The notes beneath the pieces were generated by a model. It saw only the letters and a list, made by a program, of their open reading frames with translations. It did no database searches and was not told the origin of the DNA. The position numbers and the translations under genes were made by a program. DNA of 64,000 nt. Source: Apoda limacodes. Its lineage: Eukaryota; Arthropoda; Insecta; Lepidoptera; Limacodidae. The DNA lies in the NCBI GenBank assembly GCA_946406115.1, contig OX291552.1, positions 1,054,001 to 1,118,000 on the forward strand, read 5' to 3'. Shown here piece after piece: positions 1 to 11,129 of the stretch (its first letter is position 1; every line of letters starts with the position of its first letter).

Positions 1-69
1 AAAAACTCTAAATACTTCAGATACTAAATCGTGAACAGTGTGTTGCAATAGATAAAGTAGATGAAGAAT

Positions 70-740
70 CATGTTAATATACTTATTATTCCCAGTTTAA
101 GTAAGTATGGAGTGCCTCAAGGCAGCATGTTAGCTCTTTTGCTGTTTCTTCTTAATATAAATGACTTGCCAAGCTTTATCAATCGATATTGTTACGATAT
201 CACAGTGATAATTCCTTTTGAAAATAACATAATTACTTATGAAAAATTATATAAATAAAACTATTGACGATTTGGTAAAATGGCTGAACTGTAATATTTG
301 AATGTTAATTTGATAAAGACCAATCCAATTTCATAATATTAAAATGTTTTCCCCAGTAATGTATATTACTTATAAGAACCAAAGAAAATAACAAACAAAG
401 TACTTCTTCTTTCTAGAAATAGTATTAGATGAATATTTTTCATGGAAATATCACGTTGATGAAGTTTGTAACAAAATAAATAAAAAAAAATTTTGTGCTT
501 CGAAAAATTAAATCAACTAATGACTTTAAAACGCACCACTTGCGCATCATGGTTAGGTTGCTTCTGTATAACGATACGGTTTAATAATATGAGGAAACTC
601 TTTTAACATCAAAGAGGCATTTATTGTACAAAAGAAATACATTAGAGCGATATGTGATGTTGGACCATGAGAGTCTTGCAGACCATTATTCAAAAGACAT
701 AATATCCTCACATTGCCACTTGGCAATACAAATACTTATG
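70..740 (+). pseudogene. LINE reverse transcriptase remnant (5' part of a plus-strand fragment)
   Basis: Residues read from about 100 give YGVPQGS followed by LLFLLNINDLP, the conserved RT block that precedes the catalytic aspartates. The next block reads CYDITVII, where CYADDTTVI would be expected, so the YADD motif is lost. The frame then breaks repeatedly. Near 625-720 a later part of the same kind of protein is visible (VQKKYIRAIC, then NILTLPL), as in LINE C-terminal regions elsewhere in the window. The fragment stops where a minus-strand LINE-A tail begins at about 745. No function is retained. Confidence 0.7.
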
Positions 741-744
741 TATT

Positions 745-965
745 TATATTTTTTTTTTTTTTTTTTTTTAATACCACTAAGGTGGCAAACAAGCTTACGG
801 CCCACCTGATGGTAAGCGGTCACCGTAGCCTATGGACGCTTGCAACACCAGGGGTATCACTTGCGCGTTGCCGACCCTTCAGAAATCTAATAACTTCTTT
901 CTTGAAGAACTCCATACTGTAGTCCTTGCAGAAAACCTTGGCAGGGAGCTCATTCCACAACTTAA
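745..965 (-). mobile_element. LINE-A 3' end, truncated
   Basis: A poly-T run at about 747-768 is followed by ACCACTAAGGTGGCAAAC and the reverse complement of the LINE-A C-terminal coding sequence. This matches the 3' end of the complete copy at 45.4-48.9 kb. The copy is cut off after about 200 bp, as expected for 5'-truncated target-primed insertion. It has inserted into the older LINE fragment that precedes it. Confidence 0.85.
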
Positions 966-1414
966 GCATATGAAATAACTTGTTTTGTAAAAGGAAACCA
1001 ACATATGTTCAGAAAACTTGGTGATAATAATACCTTTTTTCGAAGGTATCCGAATGCATTGCAACATCCGCGGAACATACTGCCTTATTTAGCAAAAACT
1101 GCTGTCATGGCTATTAAAGTTTTCAATTAAGTACTTAACCCTCTTAAAGAAATGAACCTATTTAGAAAAAAAAAGTACTCATGGCTTGTTGAAAAATGTT
1201 ATTACCATGGTAATGAATTTGTAAAATGACATTAATAACTTACACATTGGAATAATTTAATATAATAATTACTACATAATAAAACTGAGATTAATTTGCC
1301 ATTTTTTCTATTTAATTTGTTATTTATTAATAATGCCTGACATTCCACTTTTTTATTTTGAACTTTAATTTTGTGTTTCCATAATAGTTGGATCTAAATG
1401 CACCTATAGTTAAG
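966..1414. other. AT-rich stretch, nothing recognised
   Basis: No open frame of note, no splice-flanked coding segment and no recognised repeat. Confidence 0.5.
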
Positions 1415-1550
1415 ACTTTTATTATTTTTTTATATTTGCATGATTTTTTGAGCAGATTATAAGCAAACAAATGTAAAAAAAAACCTACTTATTATAAAAT
1501 CTACTTATTGTATTACCATAATCTTTGGCGAATAAATTTGATTTGATTAA
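1415..1550 (+). repeat. Probable LINE 3' tail ending in TTTGAT repeats
   Basis: An AT-rich stretch ends in AATAAATTTGATTTGATT. This TTTGA-type terminus is also seen at 37557-37583 and is typical of some lepidopteran LINEs. No coding part is attached. Confidence 0.4.
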
Positions 1551-1554
1551 ATTA

Positions 1555-2690
1555 TACATTACCCCATAAAAGAGTTACTCATTTTGTGTAGACGTGTATC
1601 ATGCACCAACAGCTTATTTTAACTTCTAGTATTTACTTTGTGATCGTCACTTTTCTTACTGAAACTATTACATTTTTATGAACATACAAATATTTTCATA
1701 TAATATGTACTGCAACGCTAAAGTTAAAATGTTTACTTCCCTAAACCTATCCCTCAGAGATATCCTAGATCCTAATTTGTAAATAGCACGAACTTCCCGT
1801 TTTTGTAACACAAATATTGTATTTACATCAGCAGCGCTACCCCACAATAAGATACCATATTTCATTAAACTATGGAAATAGCTAAAATTTACTATTTTTG
1901 TAGACATCGGTCAATTGTCTTATTTTCTTGATCCAATACACAGCAGAGCCAAGTTTTTTGGCTAGGTTATAAATGTGCGGACCCCATTGAAGTTTGGAGT
2001 CCAGCGTTATGCCAAGAAAGACTGTTGAATTAACAAGTTCTTATTGCTCTATATACATGTTATATAATAATACATGTTTGGATCTGACAAACATTTGGGA
2101 ATTAGGTTTTTTTCTCATTAAGTAACAAATTATTAGCGTTAAACCAATTTTAAATTTTAGAAATAGCATTATTTAATTCATCATAAGATGTCTGTCGTCT
2201 CTCATCTTTAAAAGTAAAGAGGTGTCATCAGCAAATAAGACAATGTCATGGTTTTTAACATGATATGGGAGATCATTAATGTAAATAAGAAATAGAAAAG
2301 GACCTAAAATTATGCCTATGAGAGTCCCTCAATAGTGACTGCTGTCTCCCGGACATGTTTTACAATTGACATCTACTTTCTGTAATCTGCTACTCATGTA
2401 GGAGGTCAAAAGGTCGAGAGCTTTGCCTCTAATACCATAGTGATGTAGCTTCCTGATGAGATTTTCATGTTGGACACAGTCAAATGCCTTAGTCAAATCA
2501 CAGAACACTCCAAGAGCATCATGCGAATCCTCCTAGGCGTTAAATATATTTTTTAATAGTGCCACTCCTGCATCGGTTGTGGAACGGCCTTTCATAAATC
2601 CAAACTGTTTACTACTAAGTAAGTCATTAATACAGAAATGGCTTAACATTTGCCAAATTTTATGACGATTTTATCACTTATAATTTTTGG
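1555..2690 (-). pseudogene. LINE-B reverse transcriptase, degenerate
   Basis: Read on the minus strand from about 2620 to 1600, the RT blocks appear in order. They are GRSTTDAGVALL, FCDLTKAFDCV (the first catalytic Asp block), [20 protein letters not shown] (catalytic FADD), FLGITLDSKLQWGPHI, then SYFHSLMKYGILLWG and VLQKREVRAIYKLG. Stops and frame changes separate them, for example around 2335 and 2060, so it cannot code for a working enzyme. The same family recurs at 14.2-15.7 kb and 41.6-42.4 kb. Confidence 0.85.
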
Positions 2691-2699
2691 AGTTTACTC

Positions 2700-3034
2700 C
2701 TTAAGAATCGATTTGCATATATAAGGAGCCCGGTATGAGAAAAATGTGAGGAGTAAAATCTATCGATGAATGACCTCGTTACGTTTTTGGTGCGCATCCT
2801 ATGTCGCGCAACTTTCTAATTTGGTTGTGAGTGTAGGGTATAGAGACGTGTGCATAGGGTATACTGCAAAGCGACTATACCTATATGTTATTGGGTTTGT
2901 TTATTTCTATCAGTGTCGAAATTTTTATATTGCTGTTTTTATTATAAATATCAATAATTAATATTGTTATTGTGAAGTTTTAATCGTTATCATTGTGTTC
3001 CGCTAAAGTGAACTGAAGGTATTTTCAAATAACT
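2700..3034. other. Upstream of the two-exon candidate, no feature assigned
   Basis: This AT-rich stretch directly precedes the ATG at 3035. It would hold the promoter and 5' leader if that gene is real. I see no distinctive TATA or initiator arrangement. Confidence 0.3.
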
Positions 3035-3811
3035 ATGGCAGAAAGAGGTGTAGATGATATTGCCGGAACATCTAAAAAACACGTGGCTGCAAGGTACGTT
3101 GCAATTCATGTATTATATGTATGAGCATGTGCAATTTGTATTTATTAAATATTTTAATAATTATCGAGCGCATCCACATAAAATAGAAAATTTCTAACCT
3201 AACCAAAAATTATTTTTTTTGTCGATGTCTATAAATTCTTCCACGTTATTATGATTTATTTTATAAATAATTTTTGAATATTAACAATTGTAGTTAATAA
3301 TTCGATAATATTATCAGAAAAATCGACAATATTTTTTCATTATAATAATGTTTTTATAAAATTTTCTTTTGAAAGGTTATTTTTTAGCTTATTTAATAAT
3401 TTTCATGTACTATTTATTATTGTACGTAAAAGATTTAGTGACATAATTATCTTTTTATAACCATTTTTGTTAATTATTGAGATAATATTATATTTTAAAT
3501 AAAAAATTAATTATAATAATTTTAAAAAAATGTTTATGAAAACCTTTTTTTATCAATTTTCTTTTTAAAGTTAATTAAAATTTTTATAATTATGCATTTA
3601 TAAATTTTCTAATTTTTTTTTATATTTTTTTACTAGGAAAAAATCTAAACCTCCAAAAACTCCAGCCGAGAGACAGCGAGCTTACCGATTAAAAAAAAAA
3701 TTAATGAAGGAAGCCCAAAATATTCTGGCAATCAACCAACCCTCAGGGTCCGTCGCATTAGTTATAATAAATGTATATGAAATGAATAAATATATATTTA
3801 TATATGTATAG
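3035..3811 (+). CDS. Candidate two-exon small gene, basic N-terminal region (exons 3035-3093 and 3637-3811)
   Basis: An ATG at 3035 opens a short exon ending AAG/GTACGT, an excellent insect donor, at 3093. A pyrimidine-rich tract and TACTAG acceptor lead to a second exon at 3637. Joined in phase 2, they read MAERGVDDIAGTSKKHVAAR, then KKSKPPKTPAERQRAYRLKK, and run to a TAG at 3809-3811, about 77 residues. The TPAERQRAYRLKKK stretch resembles basic motifs near the N-terminus of several insect proteins, including mobile-element ones; I cannot name a family. The last 20 residues look like intron read-through, so the true second exon may end earlier and continue elsewhere. It could be a transposon 5' exon rather than a host gene. 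Confidence 0.4.
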
Positions 3812-3819
3812 TAAACTCC

Positions 3820-4165
3820 AGTCGTGCGTCGGAGCTGACACACACAATTTTTTTTTTTAACTTTACTGAGCACAGGTAGTATTGAAATAGACCGAAAATT
3901 ATTAGAATCTGTTAAACTATCTGACTTAAAAAAGTATTACTTTATTGAGTTTATAGTTTTTACAGAAAGTCCCCAAAGGTGAGTGGTGTTTTTATTTCTA
4001 ATGTTTTAAATGTATTTATGATATTCGTAGGACTAATCTTTTTAAATACAAAGGAAACATTACATTCAGAAACTATCAGCTCATACGGGCGGTCCCTCCC
4101 TACGTCATGTCCTAGTAAACTCCAGTCGTGTGTTGGAGCTCGGAGCTGACACACACTTTTTATCA
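3820..4165. repeat. Pair of GTAAACTCCAGTCGTG repeats flanking a LINE-B scrap
   Basis: The string GTAAACTCCAGTCGTG occurs at about 3811 and again at about 4113, each followed by GGAGCTGACACACAC. Between them, 3863-3955 matches the end of the LINE-B fragment near 15640-15700 (ACTTTACTGAG.ACAGGTAGTATT). This is a composite of dispersed repeats without coding capacity. Confidence 0.6.
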
Positions 4166-4174
4166 CTGATTTAA

Positions 4175-4374
4175 AAGAGTTAGGTGCCCATCGGTGTGTG
4201 AGATACAGTAGAAGGTCACCGTATAAGAGTTAGGTGCCCATCGGTGTGTGAGATACAGTAGAAGGTCACCGTACAAGAGTTAAGTGCCCATCGGTGTGTG
4301 AGATACAGTAGAAGGTCACCGTACAAGAGTTAGGTGCCCATCGGTGTGTAAAATACAGTAGAAGGTCACCGTAC
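4175..4374. repeat. 50-bp minisatellite, 4 copies, derived from LINE-A RT sequence
   Basis: The unit begins AAGAGTTAGGTGCCCATCGG and repeats at 50-bp steps (GTGCCCA at 4184, 4234, 4284 and 4334) with few differences. GTGCCCATCGGTGTGTGAGA is exactly the LINE-A antisense sequence at 34981, which encodes YLTHRWA in the RT. The array is therefore an amplified piece of a retrotransposon ORF. Confidence 0.85.
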
Positions 4375-4460
4375 AAGACCGTGGCGAAAAGTTTTCTACT
4401 GTCACTGACCAGGTTGTGTTTCTACTGTCGCTGACCAGGTCGTGTTTTCTATCCCCCTTA
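4375..4460 (-). pseudogene. LINE-A RT scrap continuing from the minisatellite
   Basis: The stretch continues with ACCGTGGCGAAA and CTGACCAGGTCGTGTTTT, collinear with LINE-A at about 35025-35075. One short segment (TTTCTACTGTC.CTGACCAGG) is itself duplicated. Confidence 0.7.
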
Positions 4461-4584
4461 AAAAAAGTTTTTCTCTTATTCATTACAAAACTGTTTGGTG
4501 TTTCAGAAATTGTACATACCAATGGCTATAAAGTAATATCACTTAGAACTTTAAAGATTCATTTTCTAAATTATAAATCAAATA

Positions 4585-5268
4585 ACCGGTCAAGTACGAG
4601 TCGGACTCGCGCACCGAGGGTTCCGTAAAAGGTTAACTGTATTGAGGGACGAACTTAACTTTGCCGTTGGACAACTGTGGTCTCAATACATCGGCATAAG
4701 TCGCGGTTAGTTTACCTACTACAAATAAGTTAATAATAGCAAAAAAAAATTTTTTTTTTCTGATGTTACAATAAATTTACGGTTTTCAAATATTTTTTGA
4801 CGTGACAACGTCTTATAAATTGGTTTGCCGGGTGACACTTCAAGAAACTGCGTTACGCTCCGCTCACGTTATGCGCTCACAATGAGAGCGAGTGAGAGGC
4901 ACGCGCCCGCCTAAGAGCGAGAGAGACAGACATAAAATCATTGTCACGTAAAACTTTCGCCCGTATACCGACTTTACAGGCAACCAGTTTTTTTCTTTAT
5001 GTGTGCTACATAGCATGTCATGATTCTAGGTCAACGTAAAGTACCCTATACAATATGCGATGAATCCGTCCATACGGTATTTTGGGCATATTTTTTTATT
5101 GCATTGATTTTTTTACAGCTTCAAGGTACCGTAGACCTAAGTATTTGATATTAATTTTAACTTGATACCTTCTCGAGTTCCTGAGAAAAGGGGTTTTGAT
5201 AAACAGATAGCCAGACGGACAACAAAGTGATCCTTTTTTCCTTTTGAGGTACGGAACCCTAAAAAGGA
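4585..5268 (+). repeat. Dispersed repeat with AGGGTTCCGTA / TACGGAACCCT ends
   Basis: It starts with CAAGTACGAGTCGGACTCGC and AGGGTTCCGTA and closes with GAGGTACGGAACCCTAAAAA, so the ends contain a short inverted repeat. Related or partial copies are near 15720, 17345, 19405, 24590, 29790, 36705-37095, 53190 and 62550-62610. A ~200-bp unrelated element lies inside this copy at about 4793. It is non-coding. Confidence 0.65.
4793..4993 (+). mobile_element. Short ~200-bp element, copy 1 of an identical inverted pair
   Basis: From TTTGACGTGACAACGTC to GGCAACCAGTTTTTTT this segment is the reverse complement of 6712-6907, with no difference that I could find by eye. It interrupts the dispersed repeat of 4585-5268. 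It is non-coding. The family was not identified. Confidence 0.75.
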
Positions 5269-6711
5269 GTGAAAAGAAATCAGAATAGGTTTTTTTTATC
5301 GAACAAACGTTCATGTTTTCACTTTTTTAGTTTTTGCTAAAGTTATCCCGAAGAACACCATAATTAAATTTTATAAAGTTCTACTGAGCAGATTCGGAGA
5401 AATCCTTGCCACGAAAATTGTAACTTAAGTAGCATAGCCTCTTAATTCTTTGAGTGTATTAAATGTGAAATTTAAAACATTCGTTAATTATTATATGTAG
5501 TAAAACAAGTTCTTAATTCCGTTTATAATATTGGGTGAGCTTTTGCTTTATAGCTAAAACTGTACCAAAGATAACCCCTCTTCCGTTTATGGTTATACTA
5601 CATAACACCAGCTTAACTTTCTGCCTTCTCTCTAATTACCAGTTAGAACATCCCGTGAGACTGTGGGACCAATCACACGTCGACCATTAGCACCGCGGCT
5701 CGTCAACATGATCGCGTCCTGATCTGTTGCAAGACACGGACCTCGGCAGGGCCACCCCGAGGTCGTTCACCTTCGCCGAGGGTTGCGAACGAGGGTCTCC
5801 GGCTCGGCTTATCGATAAAGTGTCATAATTGTGTTGACGTTGAGTTCACTTTCGAGCTCGTGACGATGTTGAGGGGAACTATCACAATTATTTGATTTGT
5901 TAAATAAACTTTGTTACAAGCTGTTAGCGTCGATGTTTGTTTGAAGGTCGTGTGTTGTTACGAAACAATGGAACAGTTTGAATATTGCGAACAATTTCTT
6001 TTCTTTAACAAGAAAATCAATACGAATCTATTGTAATCTTCTTCTATTGTCACACATATTACTAACATGAGGCTCGGCAGAGAGACATGCTGCTAGTTTT
6101 ACCGACTTTTCTTTTCATTGCAATATAACAAATCACTCGCTTTTTTACGCCCGCGACTTCACCGCGCAGGTATCGTCAATCGCCGAAGGATTGTTACGGA
6201 AACCCCTCTATTTATCGGCACAGAAGTATTCCATAAATATGTATCTAACTCTAGCTAACCGAGTGCCAACTATACAATCACCCCGTTATACCATTGTGAC
6301 GTGACGGAATCAATTAACTAACACAGCTGAACAAAAAAGTACACGTTTTAAAATTACACAAAAGCTGATAGTATGACTACTTTAAATTGTAGAATTTTTA
6401 AAAATTAGCCAAGAGTACAAAATATATTAGTACGAAAAAATATGACGCGTAGCACTCAGCTACGATGTACTACGAGCGTTGCGTAGCGTGCTGCCGCGTA
6501 GTCTTGTGCTACTACCAACTCTACGAACAGCCTACGAACAAAAAAAGGTTTGCTACGAATACATAAAGGACTTTTTTTTTAAATGCACTTCTTATGCATT
6601 TAAAAAACCCGTCACCCGTAAATTTAATCACAGCAATTATATATTTATTACATCAAAAAATTATTTTAATGCAAATAACCCGAATCTTTAGCAAAACAAG
6701 TACTAAAAAAA
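5269..6711. other. Spacer between the two inverted copies; no gene recognised
   Basis: No long open frame. A GC-richer patch at 5640-5830 (ACCGCGGCTCGTC, CTCGGCAGGGCCACC) stands out from the AT-rich surroundings. It has no splice-flanked frame or recognisable protein. Confidence 0.5.
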
Positions 6712-6907
6712 AAACTGGTTGCCTGTAAAGTCGGTATACGGGCGAAAGTTTTACGTGACAATGATTTTATGTCTGTCTCTCTCGCTCTTAGGCGGGCGCG
6801 TGCCTCTCACTCGCTCTCATTGTGAGCGCATAACGTGAGCGGAGCGTAACGCAGTTTCTTGAAGTGTCACCCGGCAAACCAATTTATAAGACGTTGTCAC
6901 GTCAAAA
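6712..6907 (-). mobile_element. Short ~200-bp element, copy 2 of the inverted pair
   Basis: It begins AAAAACTGGTTGCCTGTAAA and ends ACGTTGTCACGTCAAAA. It is the reverse complement of the copy at 4793-4993. Identity over about 195 bp implies recent insertion or gene conversion. Confidence 0.75.
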
Positions 6908-7015
6908 TCGGAAAATATGCATCAATACTATATTGTATTTTTTCCTTTAATATGCGACCAAAAAGTTATCCAATGTACAAAAATATTATTTTCATATGAA
7001 ATATACTGATATAGA

Positions 7016-7187
7016 ACGGACGCTATTCAGAAAGAATTTCGTTCAATGACCGGTCACTATTTGTCTCACAGATGCGATGACCTCTGGCATAGAGGAGCGC
7101 AACGGCAATAATTATGCGCGTGCAACGGAGACATTTGTCTGTGACGGGTCATTGAACGAAATTCTTCCTGCTTAGCGTCCGTGCTTT
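7016..7187. mobile_element. Palindromic MITE with ACGGACGCT ends
   Basis: The left end ACGGACGCT...GAATTTCGTTCAATGACC is answered on the right by GGTCATTGAACGAAATTC...AGCGTCCGT, giving imperfect terminal inverted repeats of about 37 bp. A partial copy of the same family is at 59628-59757. No coding capacity. Confidence 0.7.
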
Positions 7188-7774
7188 AGCGTATCAAATT
7201 AACTAGAGCGTACAAACGTTATACTCACACTTATAACCAAATAATTATTTATGCAACATGTATTCTATTAATCATGACAAAACTCGCTCAACATTTGTCT
7301 TAAAATTTCAGAAAACTCGCTCAGCAACGAATAATCACTATAGCAAAGTATTGATATTAATATATCATTATTTTTAAGGTTGATCTAATATGCAGAAAAC
7401 TAATAACGCGCGCTTTCTATCACTTTGTCGCTGAGTAAGTGCCTACCTCTAGCGATACCTCAGATATCAGTGGATTTTTCAAAAAAAAATTGAAAAGTTT
7501 GCTTTGACAAGTCTCGCTTGGGAATTCCAATAATGGTGTTGGCAACATTATTATGTTGTAAAACAGTATCATCTTCAATACGCGGTGTAAACTGATGTAT
7601 AAAAGAACTTTATTAGAACGACATGATTGCGTCGATGATGAAAATTATCGTTGCGCTCCGATGCTCGTAGGAGCTACGTTATATGAACGTATGGCAGCTC
7701 CCTGGATGATCCTGCCAGTAGTTATATGCTTGTCTCAAAGGTTAAGCCGTATATGTCGCGGTACAAGCCGTATT
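7188..7774. other. No gene recognised
   Basis: This stretch is AT-rich. A scrap at 7590-7625 (GTATAAAAGAACTTTATTAG) vaguely resembles the LINE segment at 625-660, but it is too short to call. Confidence 0.4.
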
Positions 7775-8010
7775 ACTAATATTATAAATGCGAAAGTAAC
7801 TCTGTCTGTTGCCTCTTCACGCTTAAACCATAAATGTAGCGATTAAGATGAAATTTGGCATGAAGACAGTTTGTGTCCTGATGAAGAACATAGGCTACTT
7901 GAAAACGATAAGTGTGAGTCGGTTTTTTTCTATAATTAAGGAGTTGCCGTTGAAATTTTACAATGATAAATGAATTTAGGGCGGATGAAACCGCGAGCAA
8001 AAGCTCCATA
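7775..8010 (+). repeat. Dispersed lepidopteran repeat (AAATGCGAAAGTAACTCTG type)
   Basis: It opens TATTATAAATGCGAAAGTAA and includes GATGAAATTTGGCATGAAG and CATAGGCTACTTG. It closes in GCGGATGAAACCGCGAGCAAAAGCT. This is a very common non-coding family in moth genomes as I remember it. A reverse-oriented scrap (TTTTGCCCGCGACTCCGTCC) is at about 16053. Confidence 0.6.
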
Positions 8011-8867
8011 TATCAGATTTGGTTCCTTAGATTTTACGCAGTTGTAGCGAGTAATTAAATGATTATGACAAGAATAAATGGTATCTCACCTCAATAAATT
8101 GCCTTATTTGTAAAAAAAAAATGGGTACTATGTTTTAACAAAATTGAATTACAAACTTTATTGTGCGCTAGTTATTATTAGATATGCGTTCATAAAAATC
8201 TTCGCTTTTCAATTAATAGCGATGAGTCACGAACTCATACATCTCTGTTGTTATAATTGTTATAATAACATTTTGAGGTAACTATTTTGCTGTACAATCA
8301 GTATTTTCGATTAGGATTGGGATTTTTTTTGTATTAAAAAGGAAGTTTATTTGATTTTCAGTTAAGTACTAGCCATACATAAATAGGCGGTTCCTCACTA
8401 TTATTTAGTACACAAAGGTGGCATAACGTATAGCCTAGATACCGTGTCCGGAACAAAAATCAAAAAAAAATTAACTCTAAGGTAACACCGAAATCACGCA
8501 CACAGATGTAAAACATTGATAGCTCGCAATATCGGTAAAATATAGTAACCTTAAAGTTATTACCCCAAATTGGGGAGTGTTTACTTTTATTCTGCACTGC
8601 AATTTATTTTCACTTACGATGACCCCTGCGGTGACACATTATACTAAGATAGAACGTAAACCTTTGCTACGGAGGTAGCAATCCGTTGACCATGGCCATG
8701 TCATGCATGTAAAGTAAGGTTTGAAATATATATTGCAGGGCCATAATATAGATGGATGCACAAAATAAAATCTGTCTTTCTCTACCATGGCATTCTTGCG
8801 TGCCGTTAACGTTATTCCTAGGTCGTGTTTGTTGACCAGATTTTTTTAACATAAAAAGCTATCGCAT
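8011..8867. other. No gene recognised
   Basis: AT-rich sequence without convincing frames, RNA genes or repeats. Confidence 0.45.
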
Positions 8868-9110
8868 CACAGAGCCTTTGAAATCGTTTTGTTCGCCAAA
8901 TGTCAACAAAAAGAAAATAGCTGTTCACTATTTTTAAAGAACACTCACTGTTCTACCTTCTGATCCATGTGCAGCCAATGCGTTAAATGCGGACCGTAAG
9001 TGCCGCCATATTTAACATAGAGCGCATTCATTTTTGGTCAACAGATAGATCAATGCGCGCATAGAGAGCACAGAGCATCTTCAATGCGTAAATATTAGAA
9101 TAATTTCTGT
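8868..9110 (+). repeat. Dispersed repeat shared with 41311-41520
   Basis: CTTTGAAATCGTTTTGTTC, ATGTGCAGCCAATGCGTT and TTTTTGGTCAA...AATGCGT occur in the same order here and at 41311-41520, with about 75-80 percent similarity by eye. It is non-coding. Confidence 0.65.
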
Positions 9111-10470
9111 TGCGAGAGCGATATTCTTTATATCTTATTTTTCTTATTCGATATTAATTAGGAAACCCACCTATATAACACATATTATATGAAAATTGCC
9201 GACTTTCAGCTCTTTAATGGTTAGCGTAGGCTTAGCAATTAGGCTCTGTTGGGACCATTCGGGTAAGGAAACGATTAGGGATTTTAATCAATAAACTATA
9301 AAGTATTTTAATTTAAATTTACATAGAAAATAAATTAAAAGATTTTAGTATAACCTTTTATAAGTCTTCTAAAAGAAAAGAATTATAAGTACATTGTATT
9401 TGTTTGTCTTCTTAAGACTAAATAAGTCTATCCTTGTAATTGAATAACTTCTATTACTGATTGACGTCTAAGAATATTACACAAACAATGCAAATTACAC
9501 TCGGTTTAACTCGTAGTGCTGGTACATAGTAATTTAATTCATAAAATCAAGATTAAATGCACCCGTGTAGCTGTGCGCGCACTTAAGATTCGACGCTGCT
9601 GGCCGACCGGGTAAGGGGCGCTGGCATCGCGGCAATGTCACATGACAATAAGGCAGCCCTATCATTTTACATACACAATTGCGCATGTGCGTATACCGTC
9701 TTGCTGATAAAGTACCTAGTATTAGGTGATTAAAGGTGAAATTTCATATAGAGAGTCCAAAGAAGATATTTTTTCCAATTATTTATGTACTTTAAGATAC
9801 GGCAATTAATTAATTTCGTAGTTATAAAATACATGATTCTACTTTTTCTATTCTCGATTTACATCTAACTGTTAGTTTTTTTTAATTTAAACATTACAGA
9901 AAGTCCTGGGTAAATGTTTACGATCTATAGATACAATGTGTCACTGGGGTCATCAATACATTAATACGTTATCAACCTAAAATAATATAATGTAAGCGAC
10001 GTTAGGTGAAACATATGTATTGTCGTTTCAGTGTTCGCCTTACCAAACTTGGGAAATTAAGGTACCTACAAACTTGGCAACACAGAAAGAAAAACATTTG
10101 CTATTTGTTTTGCGAATAATTATTTTAAAAACTTAGTTTGCAAATCAAATATAGCAAGCAGATTAGTGTTTATTACTTGTGAACAGTGACTCATTTCATC
10201 AACTCTTTTTTTTCAATAGTTTCTATACGATTAATCGTCATTTTATTACTTTATGCGGGAGCACAGTTCGCGAACGATTTAGTGTTGACGTCAAGTACCT
10301 GAAAAGTCAGGTACTCGGATTGGCTTCTTTCATAATTATTCTCAGTTAGACTGACTTTGAACTTCGTTGCGGACACACATTATTTCCTATTCCAATTATA
10401 TTTATTTTCTATTTCTTGTTCGAACTTATCTGTGTATAAATTAGTGTTTTCTTATAAATACTTTTTTAAA
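9111..10470. other. AT-rich stretch, no gene recognised
   Basis: No supported coding exon. A small GC-richer patch lies at 9585-9640. Nothing else stands out. Confidence 0.45.
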
Positions 10471-10479
10471 AAGACCCAA

Positions 10480-10778
10480 AGACTGACCCCGTAACAGTTC
10501 CATGGTGTGAGTTTCTGGATTTTCTCGGTTAGGTAGTTTATGGTGACATTTAACAGCAAGGGACTTAGTGCGCTTCCTTGATTAACTTCTATAATGAGTT
10601 TTATATAGTGTTCAGGGACATTTTGAGCTCTTAGTGCTTGCCATATTATGGTTTACGATCGAAGGCTTTCTCAAGGTCTATGAATACCATCCACAGATTT
10701 TGTTTATTTTCGTGAGTTTTTCCATGACCAGTCTGATTGCATGGATCGCGTCTGTTGTTCCCTTCCCATAAACAAAAC
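10480..10778 (-). pseudogene. RTE/L1-like reverse transcriptase scrap
   Basis: The minus strand from 10775 reads FVYGKGTTDAIHAIRLVMEK, then LTKINKICGWYS and, after a frame change, TLRKPSIVNHNMA. This corresponds to the RT block GFRPGKGTTDAIFALRQ...YMVFIDLEKAFDRVPR, which I know from RTE-type LINEs. The catalytic block is disrupted and no other domains are present. Confidence 0.6.
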
Positions 10779-11125
10779 AATGGTACAAGTAAGTTATAAT
10801 AATTAATAGACTTATAACCTATATTTATAGGTTAATACATTTTTGGAGTCCAAATCAAAAGTTGCCCTTTTCATGCATTTTAAGTCACGACTGTTTTTTT
10901 GTATGTAGCAAATACAAATGCTATCGACCTAAAATATATAACATGACTATCTCAAATAACCAAAACTATAAAAAAATCAATCTAATAAACCGTTCTTTGG
11001 ACAAGAAGAGGCCAGTATTTTTGTCACGAGAAACTTCAACTAGACGCGAAGCCTTTTACATTTATTTTGCACTCTGTCCCCACGGTCCTTATGTTTCTAT
11101 TCTAAAAGGCTCAAATATATCTACT
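10779..11125. other. No gene recognised
   Basis: AT-rich filler between two LINE remnants. Confidence 0.4.
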
Positions 11126-11129
11126 GTCT

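Noticed and set aside
5096..5314. 72-codon minus-strand frame ending in the dispersed repeat
   Set aside because: Lies in a non-coding repeat family whose other copies do not keep the frame open.
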